Below, in pieces: positions 56,112-64,000 of a DNA stretch of 64,000 bases. The DNA is from an uncultured Pelagibacteraceae bacterium. Lineage in GTDB: Bacteria; Pseudomonadota; Alphaproteobacteria; Pelagibacterales; Pelagibacteraceae. The stretch covers positions 1-64,000 of the forward strand of contig CACGVB010000003.1 in NCBI GenBank assembly GCA_902576395.1, given 5' to 3'. The translations under genes were made by a program, and so were the position numbers. The stretch's first letter is position 1. Each line of letters begins with the position of its first letter. The notes under the pieces were generated by a model. That model was not told the DNA's origin and made no database searches. It worked only from the letters and a program-made list of their open reading frames with translations.

Positions 56112-59100
56112 GAAAAGAATTAAGTAAATCTGTTCTATAATTTATAGCTTCTTTTATATTCTTTTCCTTAACATGTCCAAAACCTCTGATTTGATCAGGT
56201 ATTGATGCTATTTTAACTGCCGTTTCATAGTTTGATTTATTTATTTTTGTTCCTATGTCAGTAATTGTTTGCTTGTAATCTCTTATTAATTCTCTTTCTT
56301 TTTTTCTTTCATTTAAATAGCCAAATGGATCAAGTTTTGTACCTCTTAAAAATTTAAATTTTGAAAGTAATTTGAATACATTAAATAACCATCCACCAAA
56401 TTTTATTTTTAGTAATTTACCATCTACTTTGCTTTTTTTACTGAAGATTGGTGGAGCTAAATAAAAGTTGTAATTAAAGTCACCTTCAAAGTTTTTATTT
56501 ACATCATCTAAGAATTTTTTATTTGTCATTAATCTTGATACCTCATACTCATCTTTGTATGCCATTAATTTGAAATAATTTTTTAAGACTGCTGTTGAGA
56601 ATTGACTTCCATTTCCTATATTTTTATCTATCTTTCTTGCGTAACTAACAAGTTCTTCAAATTTTTCAGCATATTTTATATTTTGGTAATCTTCTAAAAA
56701 TTTAAATCTATTCTGATATTTTGACTCAAAACCTTCTAATATTTCAGGCTCATCTTTAATTATATCTAAAACCTCATCTTTTAAATTTTCATAATGTCTA
56801 CCAAATCTAAATGCGTTTATATTATCTTTTACACTTGCACCATTTAATTCAATTGCTTTTTCAATCGATGAAGCTGAAATTGGTATCAGGCCTGATTGAT
56901 ATGCAACTCCAACATTAAACATATTAGATAATATTGAATTTCCTAAAATCTTGGATGTAATTTTATTTGAAGATATAAATTTTATATTTTCTTGACCTGC
57001 TATATTAATTAAATTATCTCTCATTTCATCAAAAGGTAAGTAGAAATTTTTGTCTCTCGTAAAATCTCCAGGCATAACTTCATCCGTATTAACTATTAAT
57101 TTAGAAATTTTTTTATCTAAGGTTTTTATTATTTCTAAATCATTTGATACAAGTAAATCAAACCCCAGAAGTAAGTTTGTATCACCATAAGATAATCTTA
57201 TTGCCCCTACATCCTCTGGTTTTTCAAAAATTCTTAAGAAACTTTTAACAGCTCCACCTTTTTGAGCTAACCCAGTCATATCTAAAACCCCTGATCCTTT
57301 TCCATCTATTTGAGCAGCTGTTGCTAACACAGCTCCAATTGTAACAACTCCTGTACCACCAATTCCGGCAATCATTATTCCAAAAGACTTAGTAATTTCA
57401 GGCAATATTGGATCTTCTATCTTTGAATTTATTTTATTAATTAAATTATCGTCATAATTTTTCTTAAGCCTTATATCTCCCTCAAGACTTACAAAACTAG
57501 GACAAAACCCATCCACACATGTGTAATCTTTGTTACAAGAAGATTGGTCAATTTGTCTTTTTCTTCCATACTCAGTTTCAATAGGTGCAATAGAAACACA
57601 ATTAGATTGTATTCCACAATCTCCACAACCTTCGCATAAGTCTTTATTAATAAAAATTTTTTTCTTAGGTTCCTCTAAGATACCTTTTTTTCTTCTTCTT
57701 CTTTTCTCAGCCGCACAGGTTTGATCATAAATTATTACAGTTGTTCCATTAATTTTGCTCAATTCAATTTGAACATCTATAATATTTTTTCTGTCATAAA
57801 TTTTAGATTTCCTCGCAAAACCTCCACTATCATTATATTTTTCAATTTCATCTGTAATAATTGCAATTTCTTCGACTCCTTCTGCTTCAAGTTGTTTAGA
57901 CATTTGCGCAACTGTTGGTAATCCATCTAATGCTTGACCTCCTGTCAAAGCAACGGCATCATTATACAAAATCTTAAATGTCATTTTAGTTTTTGCTGCA
58001 ACTGCATGTCTTATAGATAGAATTCCTGAATGGATGTAAGTCCCGTCTCCCATATTTTGAAAAACATGGTCAGTATTACTAAATACAGACTCGCCAACCC
58101 AAGTTGCCCCCTCTGATCCCATTTGTGAAAAGCCTTCATTATTTCTCTCCATATGTTCCACTAGGTATGCACAACTAATACCTGTAATTGCTCGACTACC
58201 TTCCGGTATTCTAGTTGAAGTATTATGAGGGCACCCAGAACAGAAGTGTGGAACTCTTTTTAAGGAAATGTTTGAATTAGTTTTTTCTTTCAAAGACTTT
58301 AATTTTTTTGAAAGATTATGTACTTCATCTGGTAAGTTAAGGTAATTAATTATTTCATATATTTTTAAACCAATTTCTCCTGGATCTAAAGCTCCAGAGG
58401 AAACAAATAAATCATTATTATTTTCGTCATTTTTTCCAACTACTTTTATATTTAAATTTTTATTAAATAATATTTCCTTGACTTGTGTTTCAATGATTGA
58501 TCTTTTTTCTTCAACAACAATGATTTTTTCTAAACTTTCTGCAAAATTTTCAATTATCGTTTCTTCTAATGGCCAAGGCATAGCAATTTTAAGAAATTTA
58601 ATTCCTGCTTTATTAGCAACATCTTCGTTTATTCCAATTTTTTCTAGTCCTAATTTTGTATCTAAAAAAGACTTTCCAGTGCTAATTATTCCAACCTTTG
58701 GATTTTCTGAGTCAAAAATTAATTTATTTAAACTATTTAGTTTACAAAATTCTTTTACATATTTTATTTTATGATGATGCAAACGATATTCTTTTTCTTG
58801 AGCGGTATCTTTGAGTCTTATATTTAAACCTTCAGATGGATAGGTTTCACTTGAAATATCTAAAAGATTTAACCTATTTTCATCTAAGTCAACTGTTGCT
58901 CCTGAACTCACATTATCATGAACACACTTTATCCCTACCCAACATCCACTTTTTCTTGATAATTCTATTCCTATTATTCCATAATCTAGTATTTCTTGAA
59001 CACCACTTGGATTAAAAAAAGGTATCATCGCATCAATCATTGCAAATTCACTTTGATGAGAGGTTGTTGAGGACTCACATATATGGTCATCTCCCATTAA

Positions 59101-59517
59101 AGCAATGACGCCTCCAAACTTTGAGGTACCTGCCAGATTTACATGTTTTAATGCATCTCCTGCCCTATCTACTCCTGGCCCTTTACCATACCATATGCCA
59201 AAAACACCATCGTATTTATCTTGTTTTCTAAGATTTACTTGCTGTGTTCCCCATAAAGAAGTTGCAGCAAGTTCCTCATTTATTCCTGGTTGAAAATAAA
59301 TATTGTTTTCATTCAAATATTTTTTATTTTTTAAAATCTGCTGATCATAGCCCCCTAAAGGAGATCCTCTATAACCAGAGATATAACATGCAGTGTTTAA
59401 GTTTTTTTGTTTATCTCGTCTTGCCTGGACAATTGGAACTCGAACAAGAGCTTGGGCACCAGTTAAAAATCTAGTACCTTTTCTTAGTTTATATTTGTCT
59501 TCAAGTTTAATTTCCAC
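56098..59517 (-). CDS. Indolepyruvate ferredoxin oxidoreductase-family protein (fused alpha/beta, 1139 aa)
   Basis: ThDP/ferredoxin-oxidoreductase segments GYRGSPLGGYDQQ, FCSGCPHNTST. Ferredoxin-like CEGCGDCGIQSNC...CNKDYTCVDGFCPSF. Gamma-domain GIGGTGVVTIGAVLATAAQIDGKGSGVLDMTGLAQKGGAVKS. Confidence 0.93.
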   Translation of the reverse strand: MEIKLEDKYKLRKGTRFLTGAQALVRVPIVQARRDKQKNLNTACYISGYRGSPLGGYDQQILKNKKYLNENNIYFQPGINEELAATSLWGTQQVNLRKQDKYDGVFGIWYGKGPGVDRAGDALKHVNLAGTSKFGGVIALMGDDHICESSTTSHQSEFAMIDAMIPFFNPSGVQEILDYGIIGIELSRKSGCWVGIKCVHDNVSSGATVDLDENRLNLLDISSETYPSEGLNIRLKDTAQEKEYRLHHHKIKYVKEFCKLNSLNKLIFDSENPKVGIISTGKSFLDTKLGLEKIGINEDVANKAGIKFLKIAMPWPLEETIIENFAESLEKIIVVEEKRSIIETQVKEILFNKNLNIKVVGKNDENNNDLFVSSGALDPGEIGLKIYEIINYLNLPDEVHNLSKKLKSLKEKTNSNISLKRVPHFCSGCPHNTSTRIPEGSRAITGISCAYLVEHMERNNEGFSQMGSEGATWVGESVFSNTDHVFQNMGDGTYIHSGILSIRHAVAAKTKMTFKILYNDAVALTGGQALDGLPTVAQMSKQLEAEGVEEIAIITDEIEKYNDSGGFARKSKIYDRKNIIDVQIELSKINGTTVIIYDQTCAAEKRRRRKKGILEEPKKKIFINKDLCEGCGDCGIQSNCVSIAPIETEYGRKRQIDQSSCNKDYTCVDGFCPSFVSLEGDIRLKKNYDDNLINKINSKIEDPILPEITKSFGIMIAGIGGTGVVTIGAVLATAAQIDGKGSGVLDMTGLAQKGGAVKSFLRIFEKPEDVGAIRLSYGDTNLLLGFDLLVSNDLEIIKTLDKKISKLIVNTDEVMPGDFTRDKNFYLPFDEMRDNLINIAGQENIKFISSNKITSKILGNSILSNMFNVGVAYQSGLIPISASSIEKAIELNGASVKDNINAFRFGRHYENLKDEVLDIIKDEPEILEGFESKYQNRFKFLEDYQNIKYAEKFEELVSYARKIDKNIGNGSQFSTAVLKNYFKLMAYKDEYEVSRLMTNKKFLDDVNKNFEGDFNYNFYLAPPIFSKKSKVDGKLLKIKFGGWLFNVFKLLSKFKFLRGTKLDPFGYLNERKKERELIRDYKQTITDIGTKINKSNYETAVKIASIPDQIRGFGHVKEKNIKEAINYRTDLLNSFHENT

Positions 59518-59531
59518 ACTATTAAACTTTA

Positions 59532-60773
59532 TTAGGCAAATCTAACTGAACTGTAAGGTTTTAAATCCATATTAGTATTTTCATTTGCAATCATACCAGA
59601 GACTATTTTCCCAGAAATTGCACCTAAAGTCCATCCTAAATGATGATGACCAAATGAGTAAAAAACATTTTTATAATTTTTTGATGGTCCAATTATTGGT
59701 AAAAAATCTGGCAGTGTAGGTCTAAATCCTAACCACTCATCTTTATGCTCAGGTAAGCCGTCAAGCATATCCTTTGCATTTAGAATCAAGTTTTTGATCC
59801 TGGATTTTGATAAAGCATTTTCTAGACCGCCAAACTCCACAGTACCAACTACTCTTAACCCTTGATCCATTGGTGACATTCCAAACCCTCTGTTAGAATA
59901 AACCACTGGTCTAGAAATTAAATGATCAAAATCTTTAAAATGAACATGATACCCTCTTTCGGTATCAAGTGGAATATTCTCATGAAGTTTATCAGTTAGT
60001 TTTTTTGAAAACGCACCACATGCAATAACTAATTTATCAAAAACAAATCTCTGGGTTTCCGATCTTAGAACAGGTTTTTCTTCGTCAAAATTCAAATCTT
60101 GGATATTAAGTTTTAAAAACTTTCCACCTTTGTTTAAAAAATTTTGAAATAATTTTACTAATATTTTTTTTGGATTTCTTGCATGTCTTGCATAATCATA
60201 AAAAACACCTCCATGATAAAATGGTTTTAAATTTGGCTCTAGATCATGTATATCTTTTTTATTTACCACCTGTTGTTTAACACCTAAATCATCTCTAATT
60301 TTTATTTCTAGTTCTCTACTTTTTAAATTTTTTTCATTCCAAACATATAAAATACCATTATTTTCAACTAAACCTTCTAGATCTATCTCTTCGAATAGTT
60401 CATCATAAGCTAGTAATGATTGATCTAAAATTTGATGCATATTTTTTGCGGTATGCATCATTTTATTATTAGTACAATTCATTAAAAATTTTGAAAACCA
60501 AGGGATCATTTTTGGAACATAATTCCATTTAAGTGCCAAAGGTCCCCTTGAACTCATAAGCATTGATGGAACATCACTTACAATATCTGGTCTGTTTAAA
60601 GGGACTGATGCATAAGGAGAAAAATGACCCGCATTACCATAAGAGGCTGCATTTCCAGGTTCATCCCTATCGAACAAAATTACTTGATAGCCTTTTTTTT
60701 GAAGAAAAAGAGCATTACAGACTCCTTGAATTCCTGCTCCTATTATACCAACTTTTAAAATTTTTTCTGACAT
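59532..60773 (-). CDS. FAD-dependent D-amino acid dehydrogenase-like oxidoreductase
   Basis: VGIIGAGIQGVCNALFLQKKGYQVILFDRDEPGNAASYGNAGHFSPY...DTERGYHVHF...WLGFRPTLPDFLPIIGPSKNYKNVFYSFGHHHLGWTLGAISGK. Confidence 0.9.
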   Translation of the reverse strand: MSEKILKVGIIGAGIQGVCNALFLQKKGYQVILFDRDEPGNAASYGNAGHFSPYASVPLNRPDIVSDVPSMLMSSRGPLALKWNYVPKMIPWFSKFLMNCTNNKMMHTAKNMHQILDQSLLAYDELFEEIDLEGLVENNGILYVWNEKNLKSRELEIKIRDDLGVKQQVVNKKDIHDLEPNLKPFYHGGVFYDYARHARNPKKILVKLFQNFLNKGGKFLKLNIQDLNFDEEKPVLRSETQRFVFDKLVIACGAFSKKLTDKLHENIPLDTERGYHVHFKDFDHLISRPVVYSNRGFGMSPMDQGLRVVGTVEFGGLENALSKSRIKNLILNAKDMLDGLPEHKDEWLGFRPTLPDFLPIIGPSKNYKNVFYSFGHHHLGWTLGAISGKIVSGMIANENTNMDLKPYSSVRFA

Positions 60774-60846
60774 AGAAAAAATATAGTTGGTGGGATAAAT
60801 TATAATAGATGTTATTTGATCGCGGTGGATAACTGTTTACAATATC

Positions 60847-61977
60847 TTAATTGCCGATCGAATCTCGACTATAAATTTTGCAGCTCATTACGATACCTAA
60901 ACCAAGCATTATTGATAACATAGATGATCCTCCGTATGACATGATAGGAAGTGGTGCCCCAACTATTGGCAACAACCCAACTACCATAGCTATATTTACA
61001 AAAATATATAAGAATAAAGCAGATGCAAAACCAAAACAGTATAGTTTTGCAAAAAATGATCTACTAGAAAAACCAATCCTTATTATTCTATAAATTAATA
61101 AAGCGTATAATAAAATAAGAACCATTGAACCAAAGAAGCCAAATTCTTCAGAAAAAAGAGTAAAAATAAAGTCAGTGTGTTTTTCAGGTAAGAATTCAAG
61201 ATAACTTTGTGTACCTTGTAAGAAACCTTTGCCTAACAATCCTCCCGAACCAATTGCTATTTTAGATTGAATTATTTGATAACCTGCACCCAAAGGGTCT
61301 CTTTCTGGATTAAAAAAAGTTAATATTCTTGATTTTTGATATGGTTTTAAAATTGAAATTACAAAAGGTAATGAGACTAACAATATTAATCCTGAATATA
61401 TAAAATATTTTAAATTAAGTCCTGCTAACCAAATAATAGCCAATCCACTTCCTGCTATTAAAATAGCTGTTCCTAAATCAGGTTGAGTTATAACTAAATA
61501 GCAAGGTATTAACAAAAGTATGATTGGTTGTAATAAATATTTATAACTTTGAATATCTGAGCTTTGAATACGATGGTAATATCTTGCAAAACAAACTATT
61601 ATTGCAATTTTCATCAGTTCTGAAGGTTGAAGGTTCATTATGAAAAAATTTATCCATCGTTTAGACCCTGACGCTGAAATTCCAAAAAAAATTACAAGTA
61701 ATAAAAGTAAAATTCCTAAAATATAAAATATATATGCCTGCCTATACCAAAATGAAACTCTTACAAATGACAGAACTAAAAACATAAAAAAAAATACTAG
61801 AAATCTAGTTAGATGATTTTTAGTATAAAAAGAAAAGTTCCCACTTTCTGTAGAATAAATTGAAAAAACACTCATTGAACCTATTATGGCAACAATTATT
61901 ATTAAAAAGTAATCAATAGCTTTCAGTTTATCTATAAATGAATAGCTAGTAGAATTTAGTGACGTTGAAAGTATCAT
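60847..61977 (-). CDS. rodA: Rod-shape-determining protein RodA (SEDS family)
   Basis: GSKRWINFFIMNLQPSELMKIAIIV, ITQPDLGTAILI, GLLGKGFLQGTQSYLEFLPEKHTDFIFTLFSEEFGF, PLPIMSYGGSSMLSIMLGLGIVMS. Confidence 0.95.
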   Translation of the reverse strand: MILSTSLNSTSYSFIDKLKAIDYFLIIIVAIIGSMSVFSIYSTESGNFSFYTKNHLTRFLVFFFMFLVLSFVRVSFWYRQAYIFYILGILLLLLVIFFGISASGSKRWINFFIMNLQPSELMKIAIIVCFARYYHRIQSSDIQSYKYLLQPIILLLIPCYLVITQPDLGTAILIAGSGLAIIWLAGLNLKYFIYSGLILLVSLPFVISILKPYQKSRILTFFNPERDPLGAGYQIIQSKIAIGSGGLLGKGFLQGTQSYLEFLPEKHTDFIFTLFSEEFGFFGSMVLILLYALLIYRIIRIGFSSRSFFAKLYCFGFASALFLYIFVNIAMVVGLLPIVGAPLPIMSYGGSSMLSIMLGLGIVMSCKIYSRDSIGN

Positions 61978-63920
61978 GCAATATTTTTTAAATCTTTTCT
62001 AATTTTTTCTCTTAATTCATGCCTATCTAAAATTTTTTTTATTAATTTGTTTGCTAGTGGAGCAGCTGCCTTGCTACCTGAGCCTCCATGCTCTATTAAA
62101 ACACTAAGGGAATATCTTGGTTTATCATAAGGCGCAAATGCAATAAATAAAGCATGATCTCTACTTTTATATTCTATCTCATCAAGGTCTAAATCAAGCT
62201 CTCTATCTTGGTCAGTAATTCTTTTAACTTGAGAAGTCCCAGTTTTTCCAGCAAACTTGTATTTATCTTCTTTATGTCTAGATTTGAAAGAGGTTCCAAA
62301 TTGTTCATTGGTTGACCCATACATTGCATCCAGAACTAACTTTAAATTATTTGGATTTCTGTAAAGTCTTTCATAGTGTTTAAATTCATGATCTTTCAAA
62401 ATATTTTGACTTACAGATTTATTTTTTTCACTTTCAATTTTAGATTTAATTGTATCTAAATCTATTTCTTTATCATAAATTAAATTTGGCTTAATCTTAT
62501 AGCCTCCATTAGCTAATTGCGCTGTCATCAAACATAATTGAAGTGGAGTAGTCTGAATGTAACCCTGTCCTATTCCAGTAATTACAGTTTCACCAAGGTA
62601 CCAAGGCTGTTCTAAAACTTGTTTTTTCCATTTCGTTGAGGGGACAATTCCTTTTTTTTCTTCTGAAAAAAAATCTTCTAAAACTTTTGAACCTAGACCA
62701 TACCTTTTTGCAATTAGTGAAAGCTTATCTACACCTAAAAGCCTCGCGACTTCATAAAAATAAATATCACATGACTGTTTAATGGCATTTCTCATACTCA
62801 TTAATCCATGACCATTTTTTTTCCAACAATGATATCTTTCTCCATACAATTCATATGGATGATCATGACCTTTACAGTTTACTTTAAACTTTGTGTTTAT
62901 TATTCCATATTCTAGTGCAGCAAGTGCAACTAAGGGTTTTATAGTTGATCCAGGGGAATATAATCCAGCTAATGATTTATTTAGTAAAGGTCTTAAGTTA
63001 TTATTTTTAATTTCATTCCAATCTTTTGTGCTTATTCCATGCGTAAACTTATTTGGATCGTAGGTTGGAGACGATGCCATAGTAATTACTTCACCTGTGT
63101 ATATATCCATAACACATATTGAACCTGCCTGATTTTTTAATAACTCTTGAGCCATTTGCTGAATTTCTAAGTCTATGGTCGTTCTTAAATTTTCACCTTG
63201 AGTTTCTTTATTATAACTAATTTCACTTATTTTTTTTCCTGATGCGTTTACTTCATATCTTTTGGTTCCATGATTCCCTATTAGGTCAGTATCTTTTGAA
63301 TTTTCAATACCAATTTTTCCAACTTTTAAACCTGGTACAAAATTTTCCTCTATTTTTTTTTTATTTTGAATATCTTGAGTTGTTGCATCACCAACATAAC
63401 CAACGACATGTACTAAATCATTGGAATAAGGGTAATATCTTGATGTAGACAAAACTGGCTTCGCTCCATCCAATTCATGCAAGTACAAATTTAATTTAGA
63501 AAATTCGTTCCATGATAAATTTTCAGAAATTATTAAAGTATCCCACGGCTTAGACTTTTCTTTCTTCTCATATATTTTTTTTATTTCATCCTCTTTAAGA
63601 CTTATAATATTTTTAAGTTTAAAAATTGAATTATTAAAATTGGAAACTTCTTCAAGAGATAAATGAACTTGATAAACTCTTTGATTATCTGCAATAACAT
63701 TATTAAAATAATCAGTTATTATTCCTCTTTGAGGTGGGGTTTTCCATTCTCTAATTCTATTTTTGTCAGATAAAACTTCATATTTTTGCTTTTCAGAAAT
63801 TTGCAGATTATATAATCTTGAAGTAACAATCCCAAGTAACCCGATTTTTGCTGCAACTAAAACAAAAAGTCTTCTACTTATAATTTTATTTTTATTTAAA
63901 TTGTCAGTTTTTTTTATCAT
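61974..63920 (-). CDS. mrdA: Penicillin-binding protein 2 (peptidoglycan transpeptidase)
   Basis: SPGSTIKPLVALAALE (SxxK), KQSCDIYFYEVA (SxD-like), FAGKTGTSQVKRI (KTG). Overlaps rodA. Confidence 0.95.
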   Translation of the reverse strand: MIKKTDNLNKNKIISRRLFVLVAAKIGLLGIVTSRLYNLQISEKQKYEVLSDKNRIREWKTPPQRGIITDYFNNVIADNQRVYQVHLSLEEVSNFNNSIFKLKNIISLKEDEIKKIYEKKEKSKPWDTLIISENLSWNEFSKLNLYLHELDGAKPVLSTSRYYPYSNDLVHVVGYVGDATTQDIQNKKKIEENFVPGLKVGKIGIENSKDTDLIGNHGTKRYEVNASGKKISEISYNKETQGENLRTTIDLEIQQMAQELLKNQAGSICVMDIYTGEVITMASSPTYDPNKFTHGISTKDWNEIKNNNLRPLLNKSLAGLYSPGSTIKPLVALAALEYGIINTKFKVNCKGHDHPYELYGERYHCWKKNGHGLMSMRNAIKQSCDIYFYEVARLLGVDKLSLIAKRYGLGSKVLEDFFSEEKKGIVPSTKWKKQVLEQPWYLGETVITGIGQGYIQTTPLQLCLMTAQLANGGYKIKPNLIYDKEIDLDTIKSKIESEKNKSVSQNILKDHEFKHYERLYRNPNNLKLVLDAMYGSTNEQFGTSFKSRHKEDKYKFAGKTGTSQVKRITDQDRELDLDLDEIEYKSRDHALFIAFAPYDKPRYSLSVLIEHGGSGSKAAAPLANKLIKKILDRHELREKIRKDLKNIA

Positions 63921-63999
63921 TCTTTTTAACTAGCACCATATTATCTATCCAAATAAATATTTTGAAAAATATAGGGTAGATTAAAAATGTAACGAATAA
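63904..63999 (-). CDS. Probable MreD C-terminus, 3' partial fragment at the window edge
   Basis: Frame open to the window edge: LFVTFLIYPIFFKIFIWIDNMVLVKKNDKKN*. Hydrophobic, overlaps the mrdA start, and fits conserved mreD-mrdA-rodA synteny. Confidence 0.4.
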   Translation of the reverse strand, partial: LFVTFLIYPIFFKIFIWIDNMVLVKKNDKKN

Positions 64000-64000
64000 A

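Noticed and set aside
60773-60847. DnaA-box-like GGTGGATAA (TTATCCACC on the minus strand) near GATC in an intergenic region, considered as possible oriC
   Set aside because: Only one near-consensus box, no clustered repeats or AT-rich unwinding element distinct from background, and no dnaA/hemE/parAB context.
1-64000. Searched for tRNA/rRNA genes, CRISPR arrays, IS elements/transposases, phage genes and toxin-antitoxin modules
   Set aside because: No cloverleaf-like GGTTCGAATC segments, direct-repeat/spacer arrays, transposase motifs or phage structural genes were noticed by eye. A tRNAscan, CRISPR or IS search was not possible here.

Overview
The window is a gene-dense, very AT-rich bacterial chromosomal segment with tiny intergenic gaps and many overlapping start/stop codons. 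Gene content and composition suggest a marine alphaproteobacterium of the SAR11/Pelagibacterales type (inference). I see about 56 credible CDSs. I see no rRNA or tRNA gene, IS element, prophage or CRISPR array. Most of the window is transport and catabolism of small nitrogenous or methylated osmolytes. This includes a glycine-betaine-type ABC system with a tandem-fused permease and two ATPase genes, and a carnitine-to-glycine-betaine module (carnitine dehydrogenase, BKACE-type cleavage enzyme, CdhB-like thioesterase). There are two complete branched-chain amino acid (Liv) ABC systems, six Fe(II)/2-oxoglutarate oxygenases from different subfamilies, two homocysteine S-methyltransferases, five DMT/EamA transporters and several LysE/AzlCD exporters. 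There is also an uncharacterised LLM-flavoprotein/ThDP-enzyme/AA_synth/hydrolase/ALDH operon. The right end carries a large indolepyruvate-ferredoxin-oxidoreductase-like protein, a DadA-like oxidoreductase and the rodA/mrdA/(mreD) cell-shape genes. The best candidates for undescribed biology are: (1) a passenger-less inverse-autotransporter beta-barrel overlapping a secreted Cys-containing protein; (2) a 15-bp inverted repeat that occludes the SD and start codon of a LysE-family exporter, with a mutually exclusive alternative hairpin; (3) a structured-looking leader before the LLM/ThDP operon; (4) an ABC-ATPase + BesD/HalD-like hydroxylase + SDR operon beside a gamma-butyrobetaine-hydroxylase-like gene. 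All calls were made by eye from the sequence and the supplied ORF translations, with no database searches.
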